NCBI RefSeq assembly: GCF_047663525.1
Contig: NC_092602.1
Coordinates: forward strand, 5,587,501-5,651,500
Source: Anas platyrhynchos
Taxonomy: Eukaryota > Chordata > Aves > Anseriformes > Anatidae
DNA length: 64,000 nt
Direction of reading: 5' to 3'
The notes beneath the pieces are model-generated. The model was given only the letters and a program-made list of their open reading frames with translations. It was not told where the DNA came from and did not search any database. Each line of letters opens with the position of its first letter. Position 1 is the stretch's first letter. Positions 1 to 9,137 of this stretch are shown here, piece by piece. The position numbers were made by a program, and so were the translations under genes.

Positions 1-32
1 TCCCCCCCCCTCGGTGCCCGCTCCCCACTTAC

Positions 33-3000
33 CGTCGCGCCCCGCGGTGGCTCCCCGCTGCGTCTCGCCGCCCCACGGGACCCCTGGGGTATTGTGGGGT
101 GGGGGGGGACGGGACACAGCATCAGTGCCACGGGACCCCCCCCTTGGTGCCCCCCACCCCCTAATTCCATCCCCTACCTTCATCCCCGGGGCTCCCCTGG
201 GCAGCCGGGGACCCCCAGAGCCGCCCGGTGTCCGCACCTTTGGGTGCTGGGGACGGGGGGGCTTCGGCCACCGACAGCCGGGCCACCTGCGAAGGAGATG
301 GGGACAGCGAGGTGACCCCCCCCCGGGCTCCCACACCCATGGGGGGGCGAGGTGGTGGCACCCTGGGGTGGCACCGGGGGGGTCACCTGCGCCTCCAGGG
401 TGGCCAGGCGTGCCGTCAGCTCCCCGACACGGCTGCAGTTCAGGCACCCTAAGGAGGAGAAAGTGGGGTGTAGGGCTCACGGGGGGGTGCCCACAACCCC
501 CCCACACACACCTGGGGTGGTGGGGGGGTGTAGAAAGGGGGGGGGCACCGAGGACCCACCTGAGAAAGCCGTGGGGCGCAGGGGGGTCCGGCGCTGGGGC
601 GCGGCGCTGGGGCGCGCGGTGTCGCGCAGCGCGAGGAAGGAGTGGGGGTCTGCCGAGGGGAGGGGGTGTCAGGGCCCCCCCCCCGAAACAGGCACAGACA
701 CCCCGTGGCCGTGGGGGGGGGGGGCTGGGGAAGTCTGCTGTGCGTCACCCCAAATTGGGGAGGGGGCTGCAGGGGCTGCCGCTGCTTCTGCCCCAAACCC
801 AGCCACGGGACCCCCCCAAACCCCCCCATACCCGAGCCAGACCCATCAACCCCCCCCCGGACACACTGCAGCCCCCCCCATAACCCCAACATCCCCCCAA
901 CCCCCCCACGACCCCCATCCAGACCCCCCCAATCCCCAAACTGGCCCTGAAGCACCCCCCCAACCCCCTGGTACCCCAGTCCACCCCCCCCACATTGAGC
1001 CCCCCCCCAAACCCCATTGGGGCTGGGTTTGGAGAGGAGGGGGGGGCACCACGAACAATCCAAACCCAACGTGGGGTCCCAACCTGGAGGGGGGGGGGGA
1101 CTCGGGGACATGGCTGGGGGCTGCCTGGCGCAGCAGGGGAGGGGGCTCCGGAGCAGGACCGACCCCCCCGTGTCCCCCCCCCGGCTGCCACCACACCCAG
1201 GCACGGCCACCCCCAGGGCTGCAGGGGACAGGCAGCGCCGCCCTAAGCGGGCCCAGATGTGGGGCACCCAGCCAGCGGCTGGGGGGGGGAGGAGGAGGAG
1301 CCCCCCCCCATCACCCCCCCCACCCCGCTGCTGCCACCCAGCTGGCTCCGGGCCCCCCCGGGTGTCCCCATCCCCTCCCCGTGCCACCCAGCTTTGGGGC
1401 TGGGGCCGTGTGTGTGTGTCCCCTCTGTGTGTGTCCCCTCTGTGTGTGTCCCCTTTGTGTGTCCCCCCCCCTCTGTGTGTGTGTCCCCCCCCCCGGCAGC
1501 TGCAGGCCCACCCATGGCACGGGCTGGCACCCATTCATTCGCCTCCCCGCAGGCACGGCTGCCGCACAGAGGGACAGACAGACAGACAGACAGACAGACG
1601 GACAGACAGGGGTCCCCTCGTGGCACACCGCGGGCAGCCCCCCCCCTGCCCACCAACCGTCCGTCTGTCTGTCCGTCTGCCCACCCCCCCCCCCCCATCT
1701 ATCTGCCCATCTCTCCCACCATCCATCCTCCCGTCCGTCTGTCCAGCTCCCCAGCCCTTCATCTGCACACGGGAACTTCCATCTGTCTGTCTGTCCTTCC
1801 ATCCGTCCGTCTGTCCATCCATACCTCAATCCTTCCACCTCTCTGCCCACCCAGAGGTGCATTTGTGTGTCCTTCCATCCGTCCATCCGTCCGTCTGTCC
1901 ATCCACCCATCCATGCTTCCACCCACCCACCCATCCGTCTGTCCATCCGGAGGAGCATCCCTGTGTCCTTCCGTCCATCCTCCCATCCATCCGTCTTTCC
2001 ATCCACCCACCCAGAGGAGCATCCATCTAACCCTTCCTTCTGTCTGTCCGTCCGCCTGTCTGTCCATCCATCCGTCCATCTGTCCGTCCATCCATCCATC
2101 CATCCATCCATCCCTCTGTCCATCTGTCCATCTGTCTGTCCATCCACCCACCCTAAGGAACATCCATCCATTTGTCCGTCTGTCCATCTCTCCGTCCGTC
2201 CGTCCATCCATCTGTCTGTCCGTCCAACCAACCTTCCTTCTGTCTGTCCGTCTGTCCGTCCATCCATCCATCCAACCATCTACCCATCCATTCATCCATC
2301 TGTCTGTCTGTCCATCCACCCACCCACCCCAAGGAACATCCATCCATGTGTCCATCCATCCATCCATGCATCCATGCGTCCATCTGTCCGTCCGTCCGTC
2401 CGTCCATCCATCCATCCATCCATCCATCCATCCCTCCACCCCTCCACCCACCCCCCAGCATCCCCCACCTCTCCCCCTACCCCCCCTACCCCCCCATACC
2501 CACCCCCTCCACCCCGGGGTGGGGGCTCCCCGGGACCACCCCGTTCCCTCTCCCACCTTCCTCGCAGGTGGCCCCGCCGTGCCCGGGGCAGCACCTCCAC
2601 TCCAGCGCCGTCACCGTCCTCAGGGCCACCCTGTACGCCGGCCGCACGACGGCGCGGTAGCTGTGGCACACAGCGGGTGCCACCGTCACCCCCGCGGGTG
2701 GCCGCGGCTGTCACCAACCCCCCCCCCCCCTGGAGGGTCCCTGGGGGGGGTCCCTCACCTGCCCCCGCTGCAGGGCAGCGGCCAGCGGCAGCCCTGGAAG
2801 ACGCGCTGCAGGAAGGTGCCGTTCTGCACCAGGCACGACACCGTCCTGGTCACGGCGTAGGAGCACCAGTTGCTGCAAGAAAAAGCCACCGGTGCCACCG
2901 CCGGTGCCACCACGGGGGTGATGGGACCTGGTGTCCCACCCCCTGTGCTCCTTGCTGTCCCCAAAAGCACCCCCGTGTGCCACCGGTGACCCCCAACCTC

Positions 3001-5092
3001 CCTGCGCCCTCCTGGTGATGCCTCCCCAGCTCGCGGAGTGTCCCCTATTGTCCCCCCCCAGCCTCCACGGGGCACGGAGGGGACCCTCGGTGGCCATGGG
3101 GCACGCGGGGGCCCCGCATTCCTGCTGCGTTCCCACCCACCCTGCGCTGGCATCAGCTCGCCTGGAGCGGGGCCCCCCCTGCACCCCCCACCCACCCCGC
3201 ACAAAGGCGCCTTTCTTTGGGTCCCCGGTGCCCCCATGCTGGCTGGGGGGGGACACACAAGTGGTGGGGGGGACACACACGAGTGGTGGGGACACACATG
3301 AGTGCCACAAGGACACCGGGTGACCCTTGGCGCCCCCCAGCCCGGAGGTGGCTGCCGCCCTCCCCGCAGGCACCACGATTTTGGGTGGAAAACGGAGCTT
3401 TTCGGGGGCCTGCGGGGAAGGAGGCGGCTGCGGCTGGTGGTGGCGGGGCGGGGGGGGGGACAGACAATTGTCTGGGACGTGCCGGGGAGGGGGGGGGACA
3501 CAGCAGGGTGGCACAGGGCTTTCCGGCCGGGCAGCGTCCCAGCCGGGCGCCGCGCCAGGGCCACGGCGGCACCGAGAGCCTCGGTGGCCAAAGCCACACG
3601 GTGACAGTGCTGGGGTGACAAATGCCAGCAGGGTTGGGGCTGGGGGGGGGACACGGGATGCGTCCCAACCCCATCACCCCATGGGGGGTGTCCATCTGCG
3701 CGGGCATGGCACGGTTTGGGGACGCTGCCAGCCCCGGCTGCGCCGCGGGGACGGGGACGCGCCCCGGCCCGTTTTGGCTGGCACGGAGAGCGGGGAGGGT
3801 GCCAGCGTGGGATGAAACCCCCCCGGGAGCGGGGCAGGAGCCGGCGGCGAGGCCGGGCCGGGCGTGCGAGGGCTCGCATGGCCTGGGCTGACCCGGGCCA
3901 CCCGCTGCGGGGCCGCCACTCGTGCGCTGAGTGCGCCCGGGCTCTGCTCCCGGCGGTGCGCCCGAGCCGGCACCCCGCGGCCTCGTGTGTTCCATGCTCC
4001 GCGCCTGGGGGTGTGGGGCTCTGGCTCTGTGGGGTGGTGGGGGAGGATTTGAGGGGTCCCGCCGGGGTGGTTTTGGGGTGCCAGGGGGCTCCTGGCCTTG
4101 GCGGGGAGGGAAGGGGAAATGAGGTGGCTTCTGCCCGTCGCCGCGCCGAGCCGAGCGGAACCGGGAGGTCCCGGCAATCCGGTGCCGGAGACACGGCCAG
4201 CGCCAAAGATTTCCTGTAAACAACCCCCCCGCCGCGCCCCCCCCCCGGGACAGGGACTGCGGGGACAGGGACTGGAGCCCCCCCACATCTCCCAGGCATT
4301 GGGGTGCCCCGATCCCCTCTGCTCCTGTGGCACAGGCAGGGCCTCGGGGATGGGGCCGCTCGCCCCGTGCCAGCCCCAGCCCTGAGCCCCCCAGCAAGCC
4401 CAGTCACCCCCAGTAAGCCCAGTCACCCCCAGTAAGACCATTTGCCCCCAGTAAAGCCAATTACCCCCAGTAAGCCCCAGTAAGCCCCAGCAAGCCCAGC
4501 GTGTCCAAGCACCTTTGCACCCTGGTGGTTCTGGTAACCCCAGCAGCGATGCCAGCCCCAGTAAGCCCCAGTACTCCCCAGCACTCCCAGTAAACCCTGC
4601 CAGCCCCAGTAAGCCCCAGTACCCCCCAGCATTTCCAGTAAGCCCCGCCAGCCCCAGTACCCCCCAGCACCCCCAGTAAGCCCTGGGAGCCCCAGTACCC
4701 CCCAGCACCCCCAACATTCCCAGTAAGCCCTACCAGCCTCAGCACCCCCCAGCACCCCCAGTAGGCTCCCTGCCAGCCCCAGTACCCCCCAGTACACCCC
4801 AGTAATCCCCAATCTACAGCACCCCAGCCCCAAGCAACCCCTACTCCCTCTGGACCCTCCCCAGTGCCAACACCCCCATGCCCGGACCCCCCCCAGTGCT
4901 GCTCTGCCCGGTCCCCGGTTCCCCCCCGGTCCCTTCCCGGTGCCCCCCCGGTGCCCCCCTCCCCGGTGCCCGGTACCTGCGGGGCTGGGGGCTCCAGGAG
5001 GCTGCGGCGGGGGGCAGCAGCAGGCAGCAGAGCCCCAGCGCCAGGGGCAGGGGCGGGCAGCGGTGCCCGAGCCCCCCGGCGAGCCCCCCCAT
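33..5092 (-). CDS. EMID1: EMID1, EMI domain-containing protein 1, 5' coding exons 1-7 (partial)
   Basis: Secreted extracellular-matrix protein with an N-terminal EMI domain and, in the family, a C-terminal collagen-like part that lies beyond the left edge. Coding exons, minus strand: 5092-4977, 2872-2759, 2660-2557, 649-560, 448-387, 286-178, 83-33; all use GT-AG and phases agree. Exon 1 gives a signal peptide ([10 protein letters not shown] then a leucine-rich core, residues 1-32). Exons 2-3 encode the EMI domain (about residues 40-109) starting [10 protein letters not shown], with seven cysteines (42, 52, 67, 73, 100, 101, 109) and an NGT glycosylation site. Exons 4-5 read [13 protein letters not shown], then a short heptad-like segment ([12 protein letters not shown]). 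That join matches human EMID1 and not its paralogue COL26A1, which has EECMNC there. The start is the first ATG before the signal peptide. The gene is read away from DTX1. Confidence 0.92.
690..1345. repeat. C/G-rich low-complexity part of EMID1 intron 3
   Basis: EMID1 intron 3 (650-2556) opens with runs of 6-10 C on the plus strand separated by short spacers such as AACCC and ATCC. No splice-bounded open exon matching the gene was found here. The long open frames crossing it on both strands come from base composition. Confidence 0.7.
1405..1495. repeat. TGTGTGTCCCCTC short tandem repeat
   Basis: Four to six copies of a unit of about 15 bp (CTCTGTGTGTGTCCC and variants) lie in EMID1 intron 3. 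They sit just left of the large CCAT/CTGT array. Confidence 0.75.
1570..2445. repeat. CCAT/CCGT/CTGT tetranucleotide satellite in EMID1 intron 3
   Basis: About 870 bp of degenerate tetranucleotide array: a GACA block at 1573-1610, then mixed CCAT, CCGT and CTGT units, for example perfect CCAT runs near 2091-2120 and 2403-2432. Short non-repeat words such as CAGAGGAGCATCC and AAGGAACATCC recur every 150-200 bp, giving a loose higher-order pattern. The strand complementary to the EMID1 transcript is pyrimidine-rich. Several frames stay open across it, but these are repeat artefacts. Confidence 0.9.
4380..4815. repeat. CCCCAGTA minisatellite in EMID1 intron 1
   Basis: Degenerate tandem units with a core like CCCCAGTACCCCCCAGCA and AGTAAGCCCC, 15-40 bp apart, fill about 430 bp next to EMID1 exon 1. 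On the transcribed (minus) strand the unit is G-rich, reading TTACTGGGGGTACTGGGG. The core resembles the array in RASAL1 intron 17. Confidence 0.85.
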
Positions 5093-5175
5093 TGCCGCTC
5101 CGCTGCGTCCCGCTCCGGCCCGCTCCGAGGGGGCGGCGCTGCCCGGGCACCGGGGGCGCGGGGAGGAGCGAGAGG
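4880..5175 (-). promoter_or_regulatory. CpG-rich EMID1 first exon and proximal promoter
   Basis: Dense CpG sequence surrounds the EMID1 ATG (complement of 5090-5092), with a GGA-rich stretch at about 5172-5220 just upstream. No TATA box is visible. This is inferred to be the EMID1 promoter from position and composition only. Confidence 0.5.
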
Positions 5176-5259
5176 AGGAGGAGGAGGAGGAGGAAGGGGG
5201 AGGAAGGGGGGGGGGAGGAAGGGACCCCCCCACAGCCGCTGCCTTCCGCCCCGCCGGAC

Positions 5260-5640
5260 AGGGGGGGCGCGATGTGGGGGGGCGCGAGGTGGGGGGTCGG
5301 GAGGAGGGGGGGAGAGGTTTGGGGGGGTGTGGATATGGGGGTGGGGGGGGAGGAGTGGGTGGGGGGAGTGGATATGGGGGGGGTCATGGGTATGGGGTCA
5401 TGGATGGGGGGTCATGGATGGGGTGGTTAGGGATGGGGGGTCATGGGTGGGGGGTCGTGGGTGGGGGGTCGTGGGTGGGGGGTCGCGGGTGGGGGCTTCA
5501 TGGATGTGGGGGGGTCATGGATGAGGGTTTATGGACGTGGGGGGTTCATGGATGAGGTTTTATGGATGTGGGGGGGTTCATGGATATGGGGTTTCGTGGG
5601 TGGGGGGGTCGTGGATTTGGGGTTTGTGGATGGGGGGGGT
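5260..5640. repeat. GGGGGTCATGGATG minisatellite
   Basis: About 20 degenerate copies of a 14-17 bp unit (GGGGGTCATGGATG, GGGGGTCGTGGGTG, GTTTATGGATGTGG) begin within 170 bp upstream of the EMID1 start codon. The plus strand carries G5-G8 runs in nearly every unit, so it could form G-quadruplexes. Confidence 0.85.
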
Positions 5641-5699
5641 CAGAGAGGGCCCCGTGCAGTGTGAGCGGGGCTGTCCGCAGGTGGGAGCAGCCCCGTGGT

Positions 5700-6435
5700 G
5701 CTTGGCGTGGGGTGTGCACACGCGTGTGTGACTGTGTGCACGTGTGTGCACGTATGGACATGTGTGCATGTGTGTGTGTGTGCACGTGCGTGCACATCCA
5801 TGCACTTTTTGTGCACCGTGTGTGCCTGCGTGCACGTGTGCTCCCAGCTGCTTGCCTGCGTTTCCACGTCCCCGTGTCCCCGTGTCCCCGTGTCCCCGTG
5901 CCGTCGGTCCCCGTGTGTGCACGCACACGTGCAGGTGTGTTTGTGCGTCCGGCGGCTGTTTGTATACAGGTAGCAGCGTGTGTATGTTGGCCTGGGGCTG
6001 CGTCCGTCGGCGCGCCTGGCTCGCCCCGGCTGCGCTTCCGCTGCCGTGCGTGTGTGCACGTGTGTGGTCCGTGTGCCGGGGGTGTGCAAGGAGCAGGCGT
6101 GCTGCATGGGGCTGCGCATGGGTGGTCCCTGCCAGGGGCGTTGGTGCACGGGTGTGCTTGGGGGGGGGCATGGGCAGCGTGTGGGTGGGTGTGCACATGT
6201 GTGTGGGTGCAGATGTGTGCAAACGTGTGCATGCAAGTGTGTGTGCCTGCATGTATGTGCACGTGTGTGTGCAACCTTGTGCGTGCACGTGTGTGCGTGC
6301 ACGTGAGTGAGCATGGATGTGCGTTCATGGGTGTGCGCATCCGTGTGTGTGCATGCGTGTGTGTGCATGCAATTGTGTGCATGCGTGTGTGTCTGCATGT
6401 GTGTGCACACTCATGCGTGTGCAAGGCCCTGAGTT
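5700..6435. repeat. Long alternating TG/CA (purine-pyrimidine) tract
   Basis: About 730 bp are dominated by GTGTGTGCACGTG, TGCATGCGTG and similar words. Tracts of strict purine-pyrimidine alternation recur many times, interrupted by a less regular stretch at about 5850-6180. It lies between the divergent EMID1 and DTX1 genes. Open frames across it (His/Thr/Cys-rich) are composition artefacts. Confidence 0.85.
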
Positions 6436-7289
6436 TTTTTTGGGGCCATGTCCCCATGAAGGCAGCGGGGAGCCCCAGCCCCACATTAGTGCTTGGAGCA
6501 GGGGTTCCCCATGTCCCCCCCTGGCCATGCGGCGTGTCCATGTGTCCCCGGGTCCCTGTGACCCCGTGTCCCTGTGACCCCATGTCCCCGTGTCCCCGCT
6601 GTCAGGACGGGGCCGTGCTGTTTACCCCAGCGGTGTGCAGAGCAGAGGAAGGTCACCTCACTCCTCCTCAGACTAAACACACCGGGGGCAGACGTCCTGC
6701 ACGTCCCCGGGGGGGGTCAGGAGGTGACACACCGTGCGGTGGCACGTGGCCCTGGGTCTGGGACATCCCCATCGTCCCCTGAAGGGACGGGGATTGGGTG
6801 CTGGGGGACTGCGGGCTCTGGGGACCCCCAGCATGTCCCCACAGCAGGGCAGCCCCACTCCCTGGCCCGGTTCCATGTCCCCATGTCCCCATGTCCCCAT
6901 GTCCCATCTCCGTGTCCCCACGTCCCCATGCCATATCCCAGGCAGGTACCCGGGCTCCGAGCCGAGCCAGCGCAGCTGCAGTGCCACCGTGCCCCGCAGC
7001 TGTCCCCAGCCTCCCACGCCCCCCCGGTCCCGCGTGGAGCCCCGTGTCCCCCCCACACGCGAGGCCACCAGGTGGCACTGCGAGGCCACCGCGCCCTGCC
7101 CAGCCCACGGACGTGGGGCGACAACCCCGTGGGGCGATGGACACAGAGTTGGGGGTGGGGGGCACCCACCGGCGCTGTCCCCAACCTGTCCCCAACCCCC
7201 CCCGGAGCCCTACACCCCCTCCCCGTGCCTCAGTTTCCCCCCTCTCCATCACCCCCTACCCGGATGGGGACCCCCCCCTTTAACCCACG

Positions 7290-7570
7290 CGTGCGCCACC
7301 GTCACGGGTGGGGGGTCCCCGCCGAGAGCGCCCAGCCCCCGGTGCGGGTGCCCGCTTCCCCGGCGCGTGTCCCCGCCGCGGGTGCCCGCGCGGCCGTGCG
7401 CGCCGCCGGTGCCCGTGGCCGCCCGGCGCTGGCGGAGCGCTGCCGCCGCCGCCCGGCCCCGCTCCCGGTGCGGTTTTCGGGTCCCGCAGCGGCTGCGGCT
7501 GCCGGAGGTTAGCGGCGGGGGGGGGGCGCGGGCGAGGCCGGGCGGCGACGGCGGCGGCCATGGCGGGGCT
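7290..7570 (+). promoter_or_regulatory. CpG island, candidate DTX1 promoter
   Basis: The most CpG-dense stretch between EMID1 and DTX1, ending in GGCGGCGGCCATGGCG at about 7560. It has a typical TATA-less CpG-island look and is 1.6 kb upstream of the DTX1 start codon, so the gene would need at least one 5' untranslated exon. An ATG at 7560 opens a frame (MAGLGGRLRG) into repeats and matches nothing known to me. Confidence 0.45.
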
Positions 7571-7679
7571 GGGGGGGCGGCTCCGGGGGGAGCGGCGGCG
7601 GCGGCCGGGGGGTTACCGGGGGTACCGCGCACCGCGGGGAGAGCGCACGGCGGGGAGAGCGCACCGGGGGAGGGGGCTG

Positions 7680-7910
7680 CGCGCTGGGATTATCGTGCAG
7701 CGGGGGGGCTGTGCGCCGGGATTATGGTGCACCGGGGGGTGCCGTGCACACGGGGGGGCTGTGCAGCGGGGGTACCACGCACCGGGATCGCTGTGCACCG
7801 GGGAGGGGGGGGTCGGTGTGTAGGGATTATGGTGCGCCGGGGGGTGCTGCGCGCACGGGGGGTGCCGTGCACCGGGATTATTGTGCTCCGGGATTATCGT
7901 GCGCCGGGGC
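7680..7910. repeat. GTGCACCGGGATTAT minisatellite
   Basis: About eight degenerate units built on GTGCACCGGGATTAT(C/G)GTGC and GGGGGGCTGTGC, 20-36 bp apart, just downstream of the CpG island. It is probably in the DTX1 first intron. Confidence 0.8.
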
Positions 7911-8065
7911 TGCCGGGCACCGTGGGCACCGTGGGGCCGGGCCTGGCCTCTCCCCCTTGCCCCCCGTGGCCCACGGACCCCCGGGGGGGTCGTTGGCATT
8001 GTTGGGCCCCTCCGGTTCTTGCGGTGCTCGGGGTGCCGGTGGGTGCCGGGCGAGAGCGCGGGTGC

Positions 8066-8200
8066 ACACGCGTGTGTGTGTGCATGTGCGTGTGCGTGTG
8101 CGTGTCCCCGTGGGTGTTTGTTGTCGTGCTGCCGTGGGCCCCCCCGGCGTGCGTCTGCCTGTCTGTCTGCCTGCCTGTCTGTCTGTCTGTCTGCGCGGGT
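8066..8200. repeat. TG-rich and CTGT-rich simple repeats
   Basis: GTGTGTGCATGTGCGTG at about 8070-8105 is followed by a CTGT/CTGC run at 8155-8195. Both are simple-sequence DNA in the DTX1 upstream region. Confidence 0.75.
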
Positions 8201-8755
8201 CCCCGCTGCCTGTTTGTGTCACCGGGAGCGGGTGCCAGCGCGCGGCTCTGTGTCGCTCTGTCTGTCTGTGGCTCGGCGTGTGTCCGTGCAACAGCCCCCC
8301 CCCTCCATCCCATTCCATCCTTCGCACGGGGGCTGGGGGGCTGTGGCGGTGGGTTTGGGGCCGGCTGGGGGGGCCGGGGGGGCCGGGACATGCGGCCCGG
8401 GCTAACCCCAGCCCGATGCCTGCAGTGCAGATCATAAATCAGCGCCGGCTGGAGCTGGAGGGCCGCGGGCTCCCCGGCACGCAGCCGCCTGTGTGGGGAC
8501 ATGGAACTCGCTGGCGTTTTGGTTGTCCCCCCCCGAGTCCCCCTGAGCCTTGGGAACAATTGTCCTCGCACCGCCTGTCCCCCCCCTGTCCCCTGTCCCC
8601 CTGCTCTGCTGTCACGGCCGGGGGGCTGGCAGCCAGCCCGTGCCACCCGGCTGTGGGCACAGCCAGGGCCTCCGCGGGGTGATGGGGACGGTCCCCAAGC
8701 TGTCACCGGCGAGGGCAGGGGCACGGCTGACCGGTGCCACGGTCCTGTTTTGCAG

Positions 8756-9137
8756 GTGACACCCCCGTGGCGTCCTCGGAGCCGTGGAGCGACTGGTGAC
8801 ATTGTCTGGGCCTGGAGGAGGAAGAGAAAGAGAGGGTGCTCGGTGTCACTTGTCCCCAGTGTCCCCACCGAGCCTGGGGGACACGGAGCCAGAGCCGGAG
8901 CTGTGCCCGCGGTGCCCGATGCCTGGTGCCGGCTGATGGATCACCCTGGCGCGGCGCGGCGGCGGCCCCGGTGGAGCAGGACCGGGTGCCCCGGGGGGCT
9001 GGGTGTCACCTCCCTCCCCCGCTGAGCTCCGGAGCCGGTGGGAGCAGCGAGCAGGGACGAGGACATCTCATCCCCTGCCACCAAGACGCGCGTCCCTGTG
9101 CGGAGCATGGCGCGCTGCTGAGCTGCCGGCCCCGGCC
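8756..9137 (+). other. DTX1: Possible DTX1 5' untranslated part of the first coding exon
   Basis: A good 3' splice site (GTCCTGTTTTGCAG, ending 8755) precedes a 382-bp stretch leading without an obvious break into the DTX1 start codon at 9138. From this I infer that the start-codon exon may begin at 8756, with the upstream CpG island giving a leader exon. RNA evidence would be needed; another acceptor (CCTGCAG near 8425) is also possible. Confidence 0.3.

Larger units (their letters stand above)
5093..9137. other. Divergent EMID1-DTX1 intergenic region and DTX1 5' leader
   Basis: No conserved coding exon was seen. It holds the GGGGTCATG array (5260-5640), the TG/CA tract (5700-6435), repeated GTGTCCCCATGTCCCC words (6535-6605 and 6870-6930), a CpG-dense core (7290-7570), a GTGCACCGGGATTAT array (7680-7910) and a possible untranslated exon directly before the DTX1 ATG (8756-9137). 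Confidence 0.6.

Noticed and set aside
1570-2445. CRISPR-like array
   Set aside because: Repeat units are four bases long with no unique spacers, and the sequence is a eukaryotic intron.
352-3018. 888-codon open frame on the plus strand
   Set aside because: It runs through C-rich and CCAT repeats antisense to EMID1, reads Pro/His/Ser repeats, and has no domain. It is a composition artefact.
33-5092. COL26A1 as an alternative identity for the leftmost gene
   Set aside because: The EMI domain alone is compatible, but [13 protein letters not shown] after the EMI domain matches EMID1 as I recall it, and COL26A1 has a different join (EECMNC).
5546-6782. His/Thr-rich and Cys/Val-rich open frames of 345-406 codons
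   Set aside because: They are translations of the TG/CA alternating tract, present in several frames at once.
7560-7823. ATG at 7560 (MAGLGGRLRG) as an alternative upstream coding start
   Set aside because: The frame runs into the minisatellite and shows no homology; the DTX1 protein starts properly at 9138 with a length matching the family.
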